Source: Polaribacter glomeratus
GTDB lineage: Bacteria > Bacteroidota > Bacteroidia > Flavobacteriales > Flavobacteriaceae
DNA length: 64,000 nt
Assembly (NCBI RefSeq): GCF_002954665.1
Contig: NZ_MSCM01000001.1
Coordinates: 1,670,480-1,734,479, forward strand
Direction: 5' to 3'
Part shown: in pieces, positions 33,407 through 41,159 of the stretch
Position numbering within the stretch: the stretch's first letter is position 1
Layout of the letters: the number at the start of each line of letters is the position of its first letter
The notes under the pieces: model-generated
The model's input: the letters and a program-made list of their open reading frames with translations, nothing else
The model's database searches: none
Told to the model about the DNA's origin: nothing
Program-made: the position numbers and the translations under genes

Positions 33407-35126
33407 GACAATCAACATAAACTTAGGCGGATTTTTCTTCCATATTGACGAAGAAGCTTATCAGAAACTAAGAAGATATTTAGAATCAATTTCTAAATCG
33501 TTAAGTGACGACCCTCAAGGAAAAAATGAAATTATTGCTGATATTGAAGCTAGAATTAGTGAGCTTTTATCAGAAAAAATCACAGACGCAAGGCAAGTTG
33601 TAAACGAAAGTGATATAGATGATATTATCAAAATAATGGGGCAACCAGAAGATTATGCAGAGCCGGAAGAAAGCTATAACGAATCTTCTTATTCTTATAA
33701 TAGAAACAGTGCATCTGGAAAAAAATTATTTAGAGATGGTGATGATAAATTTTTAGGAGGAGTTGCTTCTGGAATCGCTCATTATTTTGATATCGATACC
33801 ATTTGGGTACGTCTTGGATTGTTAGCACTTTTCTTTGGTGCAGGATTTGGGTTTTTAATCTACATTATTCTTTGGGTTTTATTGCCAGAAGCAAAAACAA
33901 CGGCAGAGAAATTACAAATGGAAGGTGAACCAGTAAATATTGATAATATTGAGAAAAAGATTCGTAAAGAATTTAATAATGTATCAGAAAATGTGTCAGA
34001 ATTTGCAAATAAAGCATCCGAAAAAATAAAAGATGGCGCTAGCGAATTTTCAGAAAAAATGAATCAAACTTTTTCAGGAAAGACAAAAAAAAATAACGGA
34101 ATTCAAGATTTATTTGAAACTTTAGGAAAAATTATTCTTGCCATTTTTAAAGTAATCGGTAAGTTTATTGGCGTAATTATCATATTTGTTTCTGCTGCCG
34201 TTATTTTATCTCTAATTATTGGAGGGTTTTCTGTAGGAAGTCTAGAATGGTTAAATGTAGATGGTCAGTTTTTACAATATCCACCATTTTTCTATGACGC
34301 AGCGTTGCCAAAATGGTTACTGGTTTTAAGTGTATTTTTATTAATTGGTATTCCGTTTTTAATCTTATTTATTTTAGGATTACGAATTTTATCAAGCAGT
34401 GTAAGAAAACTAAGCAGACCGGCTTCTTTAACCCTTTTAGGTGTTTGGATTTTGGCATTATTAGCAATGATTTTTACAGGTTTAGAGTACGGTACATCTT
34501 ACGCTAACTATGGTCATTCTACTAAAAAAAATACTTTAAATATTGCTAAAAACGATACGTTAACCATAAAAATGATTAATGATGATACCATTTATTATCG
34601 TCATAATTTAAGAAGAAATTCGTCTCAAGAAGAAGTAGAAATTGATGGTAAGATGATGACCTATTCAAATGATATAAAAGTAGATGTAAAAAGAAGCGCT
34701 ACCGATGAAAGTTATGTAATTATTCAAAGAGAATCTAGAGGGAAAAATAAAAGTAATGCGAGCAAAAACGCGCAAAACATAAAGTATAAATACGAGATTA
34801 TTGATAATACAATTGTGTTAGATGCTTACTTTTTATCAGCATATAAAAATATGTGGAAAGATGAAGAAATTAACGTCACCATTTATGTTGTAGAAAATGC
34901 AATTGTATATTTTGATAATTCTACAAAAAACTTTTTAGATGATGTAGATAATGAAACCGAAATTTATGACAAAGAAATGGTAAATCATTACTTTTTAGTT
35001 ACAGAAAGCACCCTAAAATGTACCGATTGTGTAGCTGAAATTGAAGAAGAAAAAGATGTGATTGAAAAGAAAATCAACAATAAAATTGATAATTCTTCGG
35101 ATAAAAGATTAGAAGAAACAATTTAA
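33399..35126 (+). CDS. PspC-domain membrane protein with C-terminal Toastrack-like region
   Basis: A 575-residue protein. Residues 1-80 form a small helical domain (DIEARISELLSEK) like those in anti-stress sensors. The PspC domain spans about 107-167 (KLFRDGDDKFLGGVASGIAH, then WVRLGLLALFFGAGFGF). Three further membrane segments lie near 245-275, 300-330 and 345-370. The C-terminal 190 residues are soluble and beta-rich, the position of Toastrack domains in extended PSP systems. PspC proteins sense envelope damage. It overlaps the PadR gene and is followed by a GIN-domain lipoprotein. Confidence 0.92.
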   Translation: MNKTININLGGFFFHIDEEAYQKLRRYLESISKSLSDDPQGKNEIIADIEARISELLSEKITDARQVVNESDIDDIIKIMGQPEDYAEPEESYNESSYSYNRNSASGKKLFRDGDDKFLGGVASGIAHYFDIDTIWVRLGLLALFFGAGFGFLIYIILWVLLPEAKTTAEKLQMEGEPVNIDNIEKKIRKEFNNVSENVSEFANKASEKIKDGASEFSEKMNQTFSGKTKKNNGIQDLFETLGKIILAIFKVIGKFIGVIIIFVSAAVILSLIIGGFSVGSLEWLNVDGQFLQYPPFFYDAALPKWLLVLSVFLLIGIPFLILFILGLRILSSSVRKLSRPASLTLLGVWILALLAMIFTGLEYGTSYANYGHSTKKNTLNIAKNDTLTIKMINDDTIYYRHNLRRNSSQEEVEIDGKMMTYSNDIKVDVKRSATDESYVIIQRESRGKNKSNASKNAQNIKYKYEIIDNTIVLDAYFLSAYKNMWKDEEINVTIYVVENAIVYFDNSTKNFLDDVDNETEIYDKEMVNHYFLVTESTLKCTDCVAEIEEEKDVIEKKINNKIDNSSDKRLEETI

Positions 35127-35223
35127 AAAACAGTTCAACCTAAAAAAATGACAACTGAGTTACTTCCTTTTCTTTTTAAACAGCAATTTAAAGACATTTG
35201 ATGTATCTATAAAATAAAAAATA

Positions 35224-35949
35224 ATGAAAACAACAACCACTAAAATTTTAACCGTTCTGTTTCTTGCAACATTTTTAAATTCTTGTAATATAAATATGTT
35301 TAATAGAGTTAATGGAGATAGAAACGTCGTTACCGAAGATAGAACTACAAAGGAAGCTTTTACGAAAATAAAAGTGAGTACCGGTTTAGATTTGTATATT
35401 TCTCAAGGAGCTAAAAACAAAATTACTGTTGAAGCTGACGAAAATCTACAAGAAATTATTATAACAGAAGTGATTAATGGCGAGCTAAAAATTTATTCAG
35501 AAAAAAATATTTGGAGAGCAAAAGCTAGAAAAATACATGTTACTATAAATAGTCTAGAAAATTTAATAGCAACAAGTGGTTCAGATGTTTACACTAAAGA
35601 AACCCTTAAAGTAACGAATTTAAAAATTAGTGCAACAAGTGGTGCAGACATTAAAATTTCTGTGGATGCAGATACTCTTGAAACCAATGCAACAAGTGGA
35701 TCTGATATTGAAATTTCTGGACTTACTAACAACTACTTTTCTAATGCTACAAGCGGCGCTTCTATAGATGCTTACAAGTTAAAAAGCAAAAATGCAACTG
35801 TAAAAGTTACCAGTGGCGCAGCTATTAATGTATTTGCAACCGAAAGTATCAATGCAAAAGCTACAAGTGGCGGAGACATCGATTTTAAAGGAAACCCTAA
35901 AAAAGTTGATAAAAAATCATCTTCTGGTGGCAGTATTTCTGCGCAATAA
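35224..35949 (+). CDS. head GIN domain (DUF2807) lipoprotein
   Basis: A 241-residue protein. The lipobox is LNSC with Cys21, so it is a likely lipoprotein. The mature part is a right-handed beta-helix-like series of short strands, each with the turn TSG followed by G/S/A and D/A (TSGSDV, TSGADI, TSGSDI, TSGASI, TSGAAI, TSGGDI). This is the typical DUF2807/GIN pattern. Such proteins travel with PspC-PadR genes and may scaffold at the outer or inner membrane. It lies 97 bp after the PspC gene. Confidence 0.93.
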   Translation: MKTTTTKILTVLFLATFLNSCNINMFNRVNGDRNVVTEDRTTKEAFTKIKVSTGLDLYISQGAKNKITVEADENLQEIIITEVINGELKIYSEKNIWRAKARKIHVTINSLENLIATSGSDVYTKETLKVTNLKISATSGADIKISVDADTLETNATSGSDIEISGLTNNYFSNATSGASIDAYKLKSKNATVKVTSGAAINVFATESINAKATSGGDIDFKGNPKKVDKKSSSGGSISAQ

Positions 35950-35986
35950 TTTAAAGAAAAATCCATAAGCTTAAACCAAACCAACC

Positions 35987-36490
35987 ATGAATTCATTTTT
36001 AACTCCTTTTAGAGAATCGATCATTTTAAAAGTACTTTTTGCTATTGCATTCTTCTTTTATAGTTTGATAACCGCTGCACAAGTTGATGAAATACCTGCA
36101 TACAAACCATTAAATATTGATTTGTATAATGACATTTTAAAAATGGATAGTATCTACTTTACAGCTTATAATACTTGTGATCTAAAAACGCAAGCTGCTA
36201 TTTATGCTGATGAAATTGAATTTTTTCATGACAAAGGTGGTTTATTAACTGATAAAGATGTGCTATTAAAATCGTTAGAAGAAAACATTTGTAATAAAGT
36301 AACAAGAACTTTAATTAAAGGAAGTGTAGAAGTATATACTATAAATAATTATGGCGCAATACAAATTGGTTATCATAAATTTTACAATAAACTAGAACCT
36401 AATGCTGCATCTATTCCTAGTAAATTTATTGTAGTTTGGAAAAAAGAAGACGAAAACTGGAAAATGACAAAAGTTATTAGCCTTCATTAA
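35987..36490 (+). CDS. secreted NTF2-like protein
   Basis: A 167-residue protein with a signal peptide (cleavage after about residue 32, SLITAAQ). The mature part fits the NTF2-like/DUF4440 fold: the first helix LYNDILKMDSIYFTAYNTCD, the strand AAIYADEIEFFHDKGGLL, and the C-terminal strands FIVVWKKEDENWKMTKVISLH. Many members are small-molecule binding or enzyme-like; the substrate here is unknown. It follows the GIN lipoprotein by 37 bp and may be the last gene of the operon. Confidence 0.85.
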   Translation: MNSFLTPFRESIILKVLFAIAFFFYSLITAAQVDEIPAYKPLNIDLYNDILKMDSIYFTAYNTCDLKTQAAIYADEIEFFHDKGGLLTDKDVLLKSLEENICNKVTRTLIKGSVEVYTINNYGAIQIGYHKFYNKLEPNAASIPSKFIVVWKKEDENWKMTKVISLH

Positions 36491-36828
36491 AATATTAAAA
36501 AAACTGTATTAATTAGAATAGCTAACTCTAATAGCAGTACTAATACTTGGTTTTATTAGTTTACTTGGTAAGTCGTCGTTTTTTTTAAAAACGGCGCTTA
36601 CTTTTTTTATGTAGTATTGCTGCTACTTTTTATTAAAGTTTTTTTTAGAGTCGCTTTAACAATTTAAGCATCTTATTAAATTTGTATCTAAACTTTAAAA
36701 AAATTAACTTCGCTTCTTTACTTATAGAAATAATTTATTTAATAATCTCAGTTAGTTTTACTAATCTTAATTGAATGTTTAAAATAATTTAAATAATATT
36801 TTAATATCGTTTAAAATAAAATCTAAAA
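36491..36828. other. gap without genes; terminator-like long hairpin
   Basis: No coding frame is supported. A hairpin at 36568-36601 (GTAAGTCGTCGTTTTT against AAAAACGGCGCTTAC) with one bulge and one G-T pair is followed by a T run (36602-36608). It is likely the terminator of the PSP-like operon. A weaker outer arm (TAGCAG at 36533 and CTGCTA at 36620) may extend it. The rest is A+T-rich. Confidence 0.6.
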
Positions 36829-37338
36829 ATGAAAATAAAACAGCTATCAATTTTATTATTAATAGTACTTTTTAGTTGCAACGAAAAAAAGGAACTAAGC
36901 TCTATAAATTTAGAAAACTGGTATAAGAGAACTGCAAATATGAGCACTAAAGATTCGCTTGAATACGGTAAATCTTACTTATCCATTTATTCTCAAATCT
37001 ATAGCATGTCTGAACATAAAACGCATAATTTAACAGCAATGGCCAGTTTGCGAAATACCAGCGATACAGATTCAATTTACATTCTTAAAGCATTTTATTA
37101 TGATACACATGGAAAACTTATCAGAAAATATTTTGACTTTCCAATCTATTTAGCTCCTATGGAAACTACAGAAATAATAATTGATGAAATTGATGTTGCT
37201 GGCGGAACCGGTTCTAACTTTATCTTTGAGTGGAAGATTCCTAAAAATTGCCCAGAACCTCTTTTTGAAGGTATTATGAGCTCAACAATTGGGCAACAAG
37301 GTTTGTCTTTTACAACCTATGCAAAAAGAATTAGATAA
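36829..37338 (+). CDS. DUF3124 lipoprotein
   Basis: A 169-residue lipoprotein. The N-terminal hydrophobic stretch ends in LFSC (Cys17). The mature domain shows the DUF3124 marks: MASLRNTSDTDSIYILKAFY, YDTHGKLIRKYFDFPIYLAP and VAGGTGSNFIFEWKIP. The family is a beta-sandwich of unknown function. It lies 14 bp upstream of the NYN-domain gene, but the two need not share a role. Confidence 0.88.
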   Translation: MKIKQLSILLLIVLFSCNEKKELSSINLENWYKRTANMSTKDSLEYGKSYLSIYSQIYSMSEHKTHNLTAMASLRNTSDTDSIYILKAFYYDTHGKLIRKYFDFPIYLAPMETTEIIIDEIDVAGGTGSNFIFEWKIPKNCPEPLFEGIMSSTIGQQGLSFTTYAKRIR

Positions 37339-37352
37339 TTACACAACAAAAC

Positions 37353-38132
37353 ATGGAAAATAGATTTAATATTTCAGTACTTATAGACGGAGATAATGCC
37401 CAACCAAAATTAATAAAAGAGATTATTGAAGAGGTTTCTAAATACGGCAAAGCAACCATAAGAAGAATTTATGGAGACTGGACCTCGCAGCAAATGAATA
37501 GTTGGAAAGCAATTATTAATCAACATTCTATAAGTCCTATTCAAAAATTTTCTTACACAACAGGTAAAAACTCTACGGATGGTTCACTCATAATCGATGC
37601 TATGGATATTTTACATGGTAAAAATACAGAAGGTTTTTGCATTGTTTCTAGTGATAGTGATTATACTGGTTTAGCCAAAAGAATTAGAGAAGAAGGCTTG
37701 TTTGTAATGGGTATTGGCGAGAAAAAAACGCCCACGGCTTTTGTAAAATCATGTGAAGTTTTTACCTACACAGAAAACTTAAAAACTGTTGAGATTGAAG
37801 AAATAGAAGAAGTTGTAGAAAATGAAACCAAAACAACACCTAAATCAAAAAAACAAACTCCAAGTAAAAAGGTAAAAGCAGTTACTAAGAAAATAAAACT
37901 ATCCGAAGAAGATTCTAAAACAATTGACAAAGCTTTTGACATTTCAATAAACGAAGAAGACAAAGCACACATCTCAACGTTAGGCTTAAATATCAGAAAA
38001 ATTGATCCTAGTTTTGACCCTAGAAGTTATGGTTTTAAAAACTTAACCAAACTTTTTGAAAGTATCGATAAGTTTGAAGTAATTAAAAATGAAGTTGGCG
38101 GTTTAAATCATCCATTATTAAGAATGAAATAA
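37353..38132 (+). CDS. NYN-domain ribonuclease-like protein with LOTUS-like tail
   Basis: A 259-residue protein. The N-terminal NYN (LabA/DUF88, PIN-like) domain has the acidic metal site: LIDGDNAQP (D13 and D15), TDGSLIIDAMD and SSDSDYTGL. These residues match metal-dependent RNA cleavage. Residues 145-185 are a lysine-rich linker. The C-terminal 75 residues (about 185-259; ISTLGLNIRKIDPSFDPRSY) fit an OST-HTH/LOTUS RNA-binding domain. RNA targets are unknown. The acidic residues are intact, so nuclease activity is plausible. Confidence 0.9.
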   Translation: MENRFNISVLIDGDNAQPKLIKEIIEEVSKYGKATIRRIYGDWTSQQMNSWKAIINQHSISPIQKFSYTTGKNSTDGSLIIDAMDILHGKNTEGFCIVSSDSDYTGLAKRIREEGLFVMGIGEKKTPTAFVKSCEVFTYTENLKTVEIEEIEEVVENETKTTPKSKKQTPSKKVKAVTKKIKLSEEDSKTIDKAFDISINEEDKAHISTLGLNIRKIDPSFDPRSYGFKNLTKLFESIDKFEVIKNEVGGLNHPLLRMK

Positions 38133-38144
38133 AAGATTATTTTG

Positions 38145-38561
38145 TTATTTGTTTTCTAAATGTTCCTCAATATCTGCAATATGATGTTGTAAAGCTTCAG
38201 CAGAAATCTGTATTTCTTTAATCAAAAGTGCTAAAGAAATAATTAACAAAATAAGCGCAAAACCAAAAACATATTCCGCTACTCTATGATAATCAATGTA
38301 AATAATAAACATTGTTAAAACACAAAAAAGCAAACTCGAAATTCCGAAAATCTGCATCCATCGAGTTAAATTTAAACGCAATTTTAAATTTTTAATTTGT
38401 CTTAATAAAGAATCATCCTTTTTCTCTAAATACTTATCATGTAAATTTCTGATAACCGCCGCATAAGCTAAAAACCTATTTGTATACGCTAGCATTATCA
38501 ATGAAATTGCAGAAAATAATACGGCTGGTGTTGTTAAAGTAAGTTCTTCCATAAAAAGCAA
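38145..38561 (-). CDS. DUF2721 membrane protein
   Basis: A 138-residue inner-membrane protein of the DUF2721 family. The N-terminal segment TTPAVLFSAISLIMLAYTN with the following basic helix RNLHDKY, and two further hydrophobic segments near 72-90 and 97-115, fit the family. The function is unknown. It is convergent with the NYN gene (12 bp between stops) and divergent from the dipeptidase gene. Confidence 0.85.
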   Translation of the reverse strand: MLFMEELTLTTPAVLFSAISLIMLAYTNRFLAYAAVIRNLHDKYLEKKDDSLLRQIKNLKLRLNLTRWMQIFGISSLLFCVLTMFIIYIDYHRVAEYVFGFALILLIISLALLIKEIQISAEALQHHIADIEEHLENK

Positions 38562-38616
38562 AATTAAATAAATTTTCTAGTTTAAATGAATAAAATCAAT
38601 TTTGTATTTTTGAAAC

Positions 38617-39288
38617 ATGAAAAATATAGTTCTCCTTTCTACATTCATTATAAGTCTAACCGTATGCGCACAAAAGCTGCCTAAAGGTTTTGTATTTCTT
38701 TCTGATGTTGATGCCACCATTCAATCTGAATTAAGATACCTAAGTAACAATAATTTTATTGGCAAAACAATTAATGGTTATTATGATAATTGTGTAATTG
38801 TTACCAAAGAAACCGCAGATGCTTTGCAAAAAGTGCAAACAGTTTTGACGAAAAAAGGTTTGGGTCTTAAAGTTTTTGATGCTTATAGACCACAACAAGC
38901 AGTAGATCATTTTGTAAAATGGGCAAGAGTTTTAAATGATACTTTAATGAAACATCAGTATTATCCTGAAGTGCCAAAATCAGAATTATTTAAAAGAGGG
39001 TATATTGCATCAAAATCTGGTCATACTAGAGGTAGCACGGTAGATTTAACAATTATAGATATCAAAACAGGCAAAGAATTAGATATGGGAAGTCCGTATG
39101 ATTTCTTCGGAGTTGAATCTCATCCTTTTTATAAAAATACATCAGAAAAACAGAAAAAAAACAGGTTTTATCTAAGAGAGGTTATGATGGCAAATAATTT
39201 TAAACCTTACAATAATGAGTGGTGGCATTTTACGTTAAGAAACGAACCTTTTCCAATAACCTATTTTAACTTTCCTATTAAAGGTTAA
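38617..39288 (+). CDS. VanX-like D-alanyl-D-alanine dipeptidase (M15)
   Basis: A 223-residue exported zinc peptidase. The signal peptide (MKNIVLLSTFIISLTVCAQ) is followed by a VanX/DdpX-type M15D catalytic domain. The zinc site is complete: SGHTRGSTVDLT (the SxHxxGxxxD motif) and NEWWHFT (the ExxWH motif). VKVFDAYRP-type sequence (KVFDAYRPQQAVDHFVKWA) matches the conserved strand before the site. It hydrolyses D-Ala-D-Ala dipeptide from cell-wall turnover. The signal peptide places it in the periplasm, unlike cytoplasmic VanX of resistance clusters; no van genes are near. Confidence 0.95.
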   Translation: MKNIVLLSTFIISLTVCAQKLPKGFVFLSDVDATIQSELRYLSNNNFIGKTINGYYDNCVIVTKETADALQKVQTVLTKKGLGLKVFDAYRPQQAVDHFVKWARVLNDTLMKHQYYPEVPKSELFKRGYIASKSGHTRGSTVDLTIIDIKTGKELDMGSPYDFFGVESHPFYKNTSEKQKKNRFYLREVMMANNFKPYNNEWWHFTLRNEPFPITYFNFPIKG

Positions 39289-39366
39289 TTTTTAACAGTT
39301 TAAAAACAGCTTGCAAAAAAATCGGCATTATATTTGTAAAGTAGATTGCTAGAAATTAAATTAAAT

Positions 39367-40038
39367 ATGAAATCAATTTTTAATACTTTACTTTTTGTAA
39401 GTTGTCTGTTTTTAACAGCAACATTAACTGCGCAATTAGATGGCAATAATGGCAGCAAAGAAAAAGGTAAAATAAAAGCAATTATTTTAAACAACTCTAA
39501 AGAAGTTAGTAAACCAAAAGCGTTAGATTTAGATGGCTCAAATGGTTTTAAAAAAGCGTTTGATGACGAAAACGAAAAACTAAAAGAGAAACAAAAAGAA
39601 GACGATTTAAAAAACAAAGGTATTCTTACTCAAGAGAAAATAAATGAAGAAAACTTTTTAAAATCATTCAAAAAAATAAATGGCCAATATTATATTCCTA
39701 AAATAGATCAAGATTTAGGTAGTTTTAGAACAGATTCTAAAAGTGTAAATATTATTTGTAGAGATTTTCAATATCCAGATGGTGATAGAGTTACTATTTT
39801 TGTAAACGAAATTCCTGTTGTGCACAATATAGTTTTAACTAATAGTTATCAAAAATTTAATATCCCTCTAGAAGTTGGTATTAACAAAATTGCTTTTAAA
39901 GCCTTAAACCAAGGTACTTCTGGGCCAAATACTGCCGCTTTTAAAGTTTATAATGATGCAGGAATGTTAATTTCTTCTAACGAATGGAATTTAGCAACAG
40001 ATGCAAAAGCTACAATAATAATTGCTAAAGACAAATAA
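39367..40038 (+). CDS. secreted protein of unknown function
   Basis: A 223-residue protein from the ATG at 39367, the start that opens the signal peptide MKSIFNTLLFVSCLFLTATL. After cleavage come about 70 polar, lysine-rich residues, then a 95-residue domain of alternating strands (VTIFVNEIPVVHNIVL, NKIAFKALNQGTSGP) that looks like a small beta-sandwich. I do not recognise it. It lies 78 bp after the dipeptidase gene. No T9SS sorting domain is present. Confidence 0.8.
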   Translation: MKSIFNTLLFVSCLFLTATLTAQLDGNNGSKEKGKIKAIILNNSKEVSKPKALDLDGSNGFKKAFDDENEKLKEKQKEDDLKNKGILTQEKINEENFLKSFKKINGQYYIPKIDQDLGSFRTDSKSVNIICRDFQYPDGDRVTIFVNEIPVVHNIVLTNSYQKFNIPLEVGINKIAFKALNQGTSGPNTAAFKVYNDAGMLISSNEWNLATDAKATIIIAKDK

Positions 40039-40103
40039 ATAGCCAACGAAATCGTTTGCGCTAATTTAAAAAACTCAAGTTTTTTTATTCTTTAGAAAAC
40101 AGT

Positions 40104-40111
40104 TATTTTTG
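40104..40111 (+). promoter_or_regulatory. -7 box of pdhA
   Basis: TATTTTTG, an exact TAnnTTTG, about 55 bp before the pdhA ATG. No TTG occurs at the matching -33 position. Confidence 0.4.
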
Positions 40112-40166
40112 TAACTCGGTTATATAAGATAAATATATAATTTATACAACAAACAATAAATCAAGA

Positions 40167-41156
40167 ATGAAAAAAATCACCAAACAAACCTATTTAGATT
40201 GGTACAAAGACATGCTATTCTGGCGTAAGTTCGAAGATAAATTAGCATCAGTTTACATTCAACAAAAAGTTAGAGGATTCTTACACCTTTACAACGGTCA
40301 AGAAGCTATTTTAGCAGGAGCTTTGCATGCAATGGATTTATCGAAAGATAAAATGATTACTGCATACAGAAATCACGTTCAGCCAATTGGTATGGGTGAA
40401 GATCCTAAAAAAGTAATGGCAGAATTGTATGGTAAAGTAACTGGTACTTCTAAAGGAATGGGTGGTTCTATGCATATTTTCTCTAAAGAATTTCGTTTTT
40501 ATGGAGGACATGGAATCGTTGGTGGTCAAATACCTTTAGGTGCTGGTTTAGCTTTTGCTGATAAATATAAAGGAAGCGACGCTGTTACTTTAACTTGTTT
40601 TGGTGACGGTGCTGCTAGACAAGGATCTTTACATGAAGCGTTTAACATGGCTATGTTGTGGAAATTGCCCGTAATTTTTATTGTTGAAAACAACGGATAT
40701 GCAATGGGAACTTCTGTAGACAGAACGGCAAATCATACAGATATATGGAAACTTGGTTTAGGATACGAAATGCCTTGTGGACCAGTTGACGCTATGAATC
40801 CAATAAAAGTTGCAGAAGCTGTTGATGAAGCGATTCAAAGAGCTAGACGTGGTGATGGGCCAACTTTCTTAGAAATGAAAACATATAGATATAGAGGTCA
40901 CTCAATGTCTGATGCACAACATTATAGAACTAAAGATGAAGTTGAAGAGTATAAAAAAATAGATCCAATAACTCAGGTTTTAGATGTAATTAAAGAAAAA
41001 AATTACGCAACAGAAGAAGAGATAGATGCTATCAATAAAGAAGTAAAAAGAATGGTGAGAGAATGCGAAAAGTTCGCAGAAGATTCACCTTATCCAGAAC
41101 CACAACAATTATATGATATGGTTTATGAACAAAAAGATTATCCTTTTATAAGTTAA
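40167..41156 (+). CDS. pdhA: pyruvate dehydrogenase E1 alpha subunit
   Basis: A 329-residue thiamine-diphosphate enzyme subunit. The TPP site is GDGAARQGSLHEAFNMA with the closing NNGYAMG. The phosphoryl-loop-like region YRYRGHSMSD and the N-terminal KVRGFLHLYNGQEAI and GMGGSMHIF are typical. It decarboxylates pyruvate with an E1 beta partner, which is not in the window. It is 3 bp upstream of the E2 gene pdhC, so the two are co-transcribed. The beta subunit must be encoded elsewhere. Confidence 0.96.
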   Translation: MKKITKQTYLDWYKDMLFWRKFEDKLASVYIQQKVRGFLHLYNGQEAILAGALHAMDLSKDKMITAYRNHVQPIGMGEDPKKVMAELYGKVTGTSKGMGGSMHIFSKEFRFYGGHGIVGGQIPLGAGLAFADKYKGSDAVTLTCFGDGAARQGSLHEAFNMAMLWKLPVIFIVENNGYAMGTSVDRTANHTDIWKLGLGYEMPCGPVDAMNPIKVAEAVDEAIQRARRGDGPTFLEMKTYRYRGHSMSDAQHYRTKDEVEEYKKIDPITQVLDVIKEKNYATEEEIDAINKEVKRMVRECEKFAEDSPYPEPQQLYDMVYEQKDYPFIS

Positions 41157-41159
41157 AAT

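Noticed and set aside
36568..36608. Riboswitch or small RNA in the gap before the DUF3124 gene
   Set aside because: The long hairpin is followed by a T run and lies just after the PSP-like operon, so a terminator explains it.
38617..39288. Vancomycin-resistance gene
   Set aside because: The enzyme is VanX-like but has a signal peptide and no vanH or vanA partners; a cell-wall turnover role is more likely.
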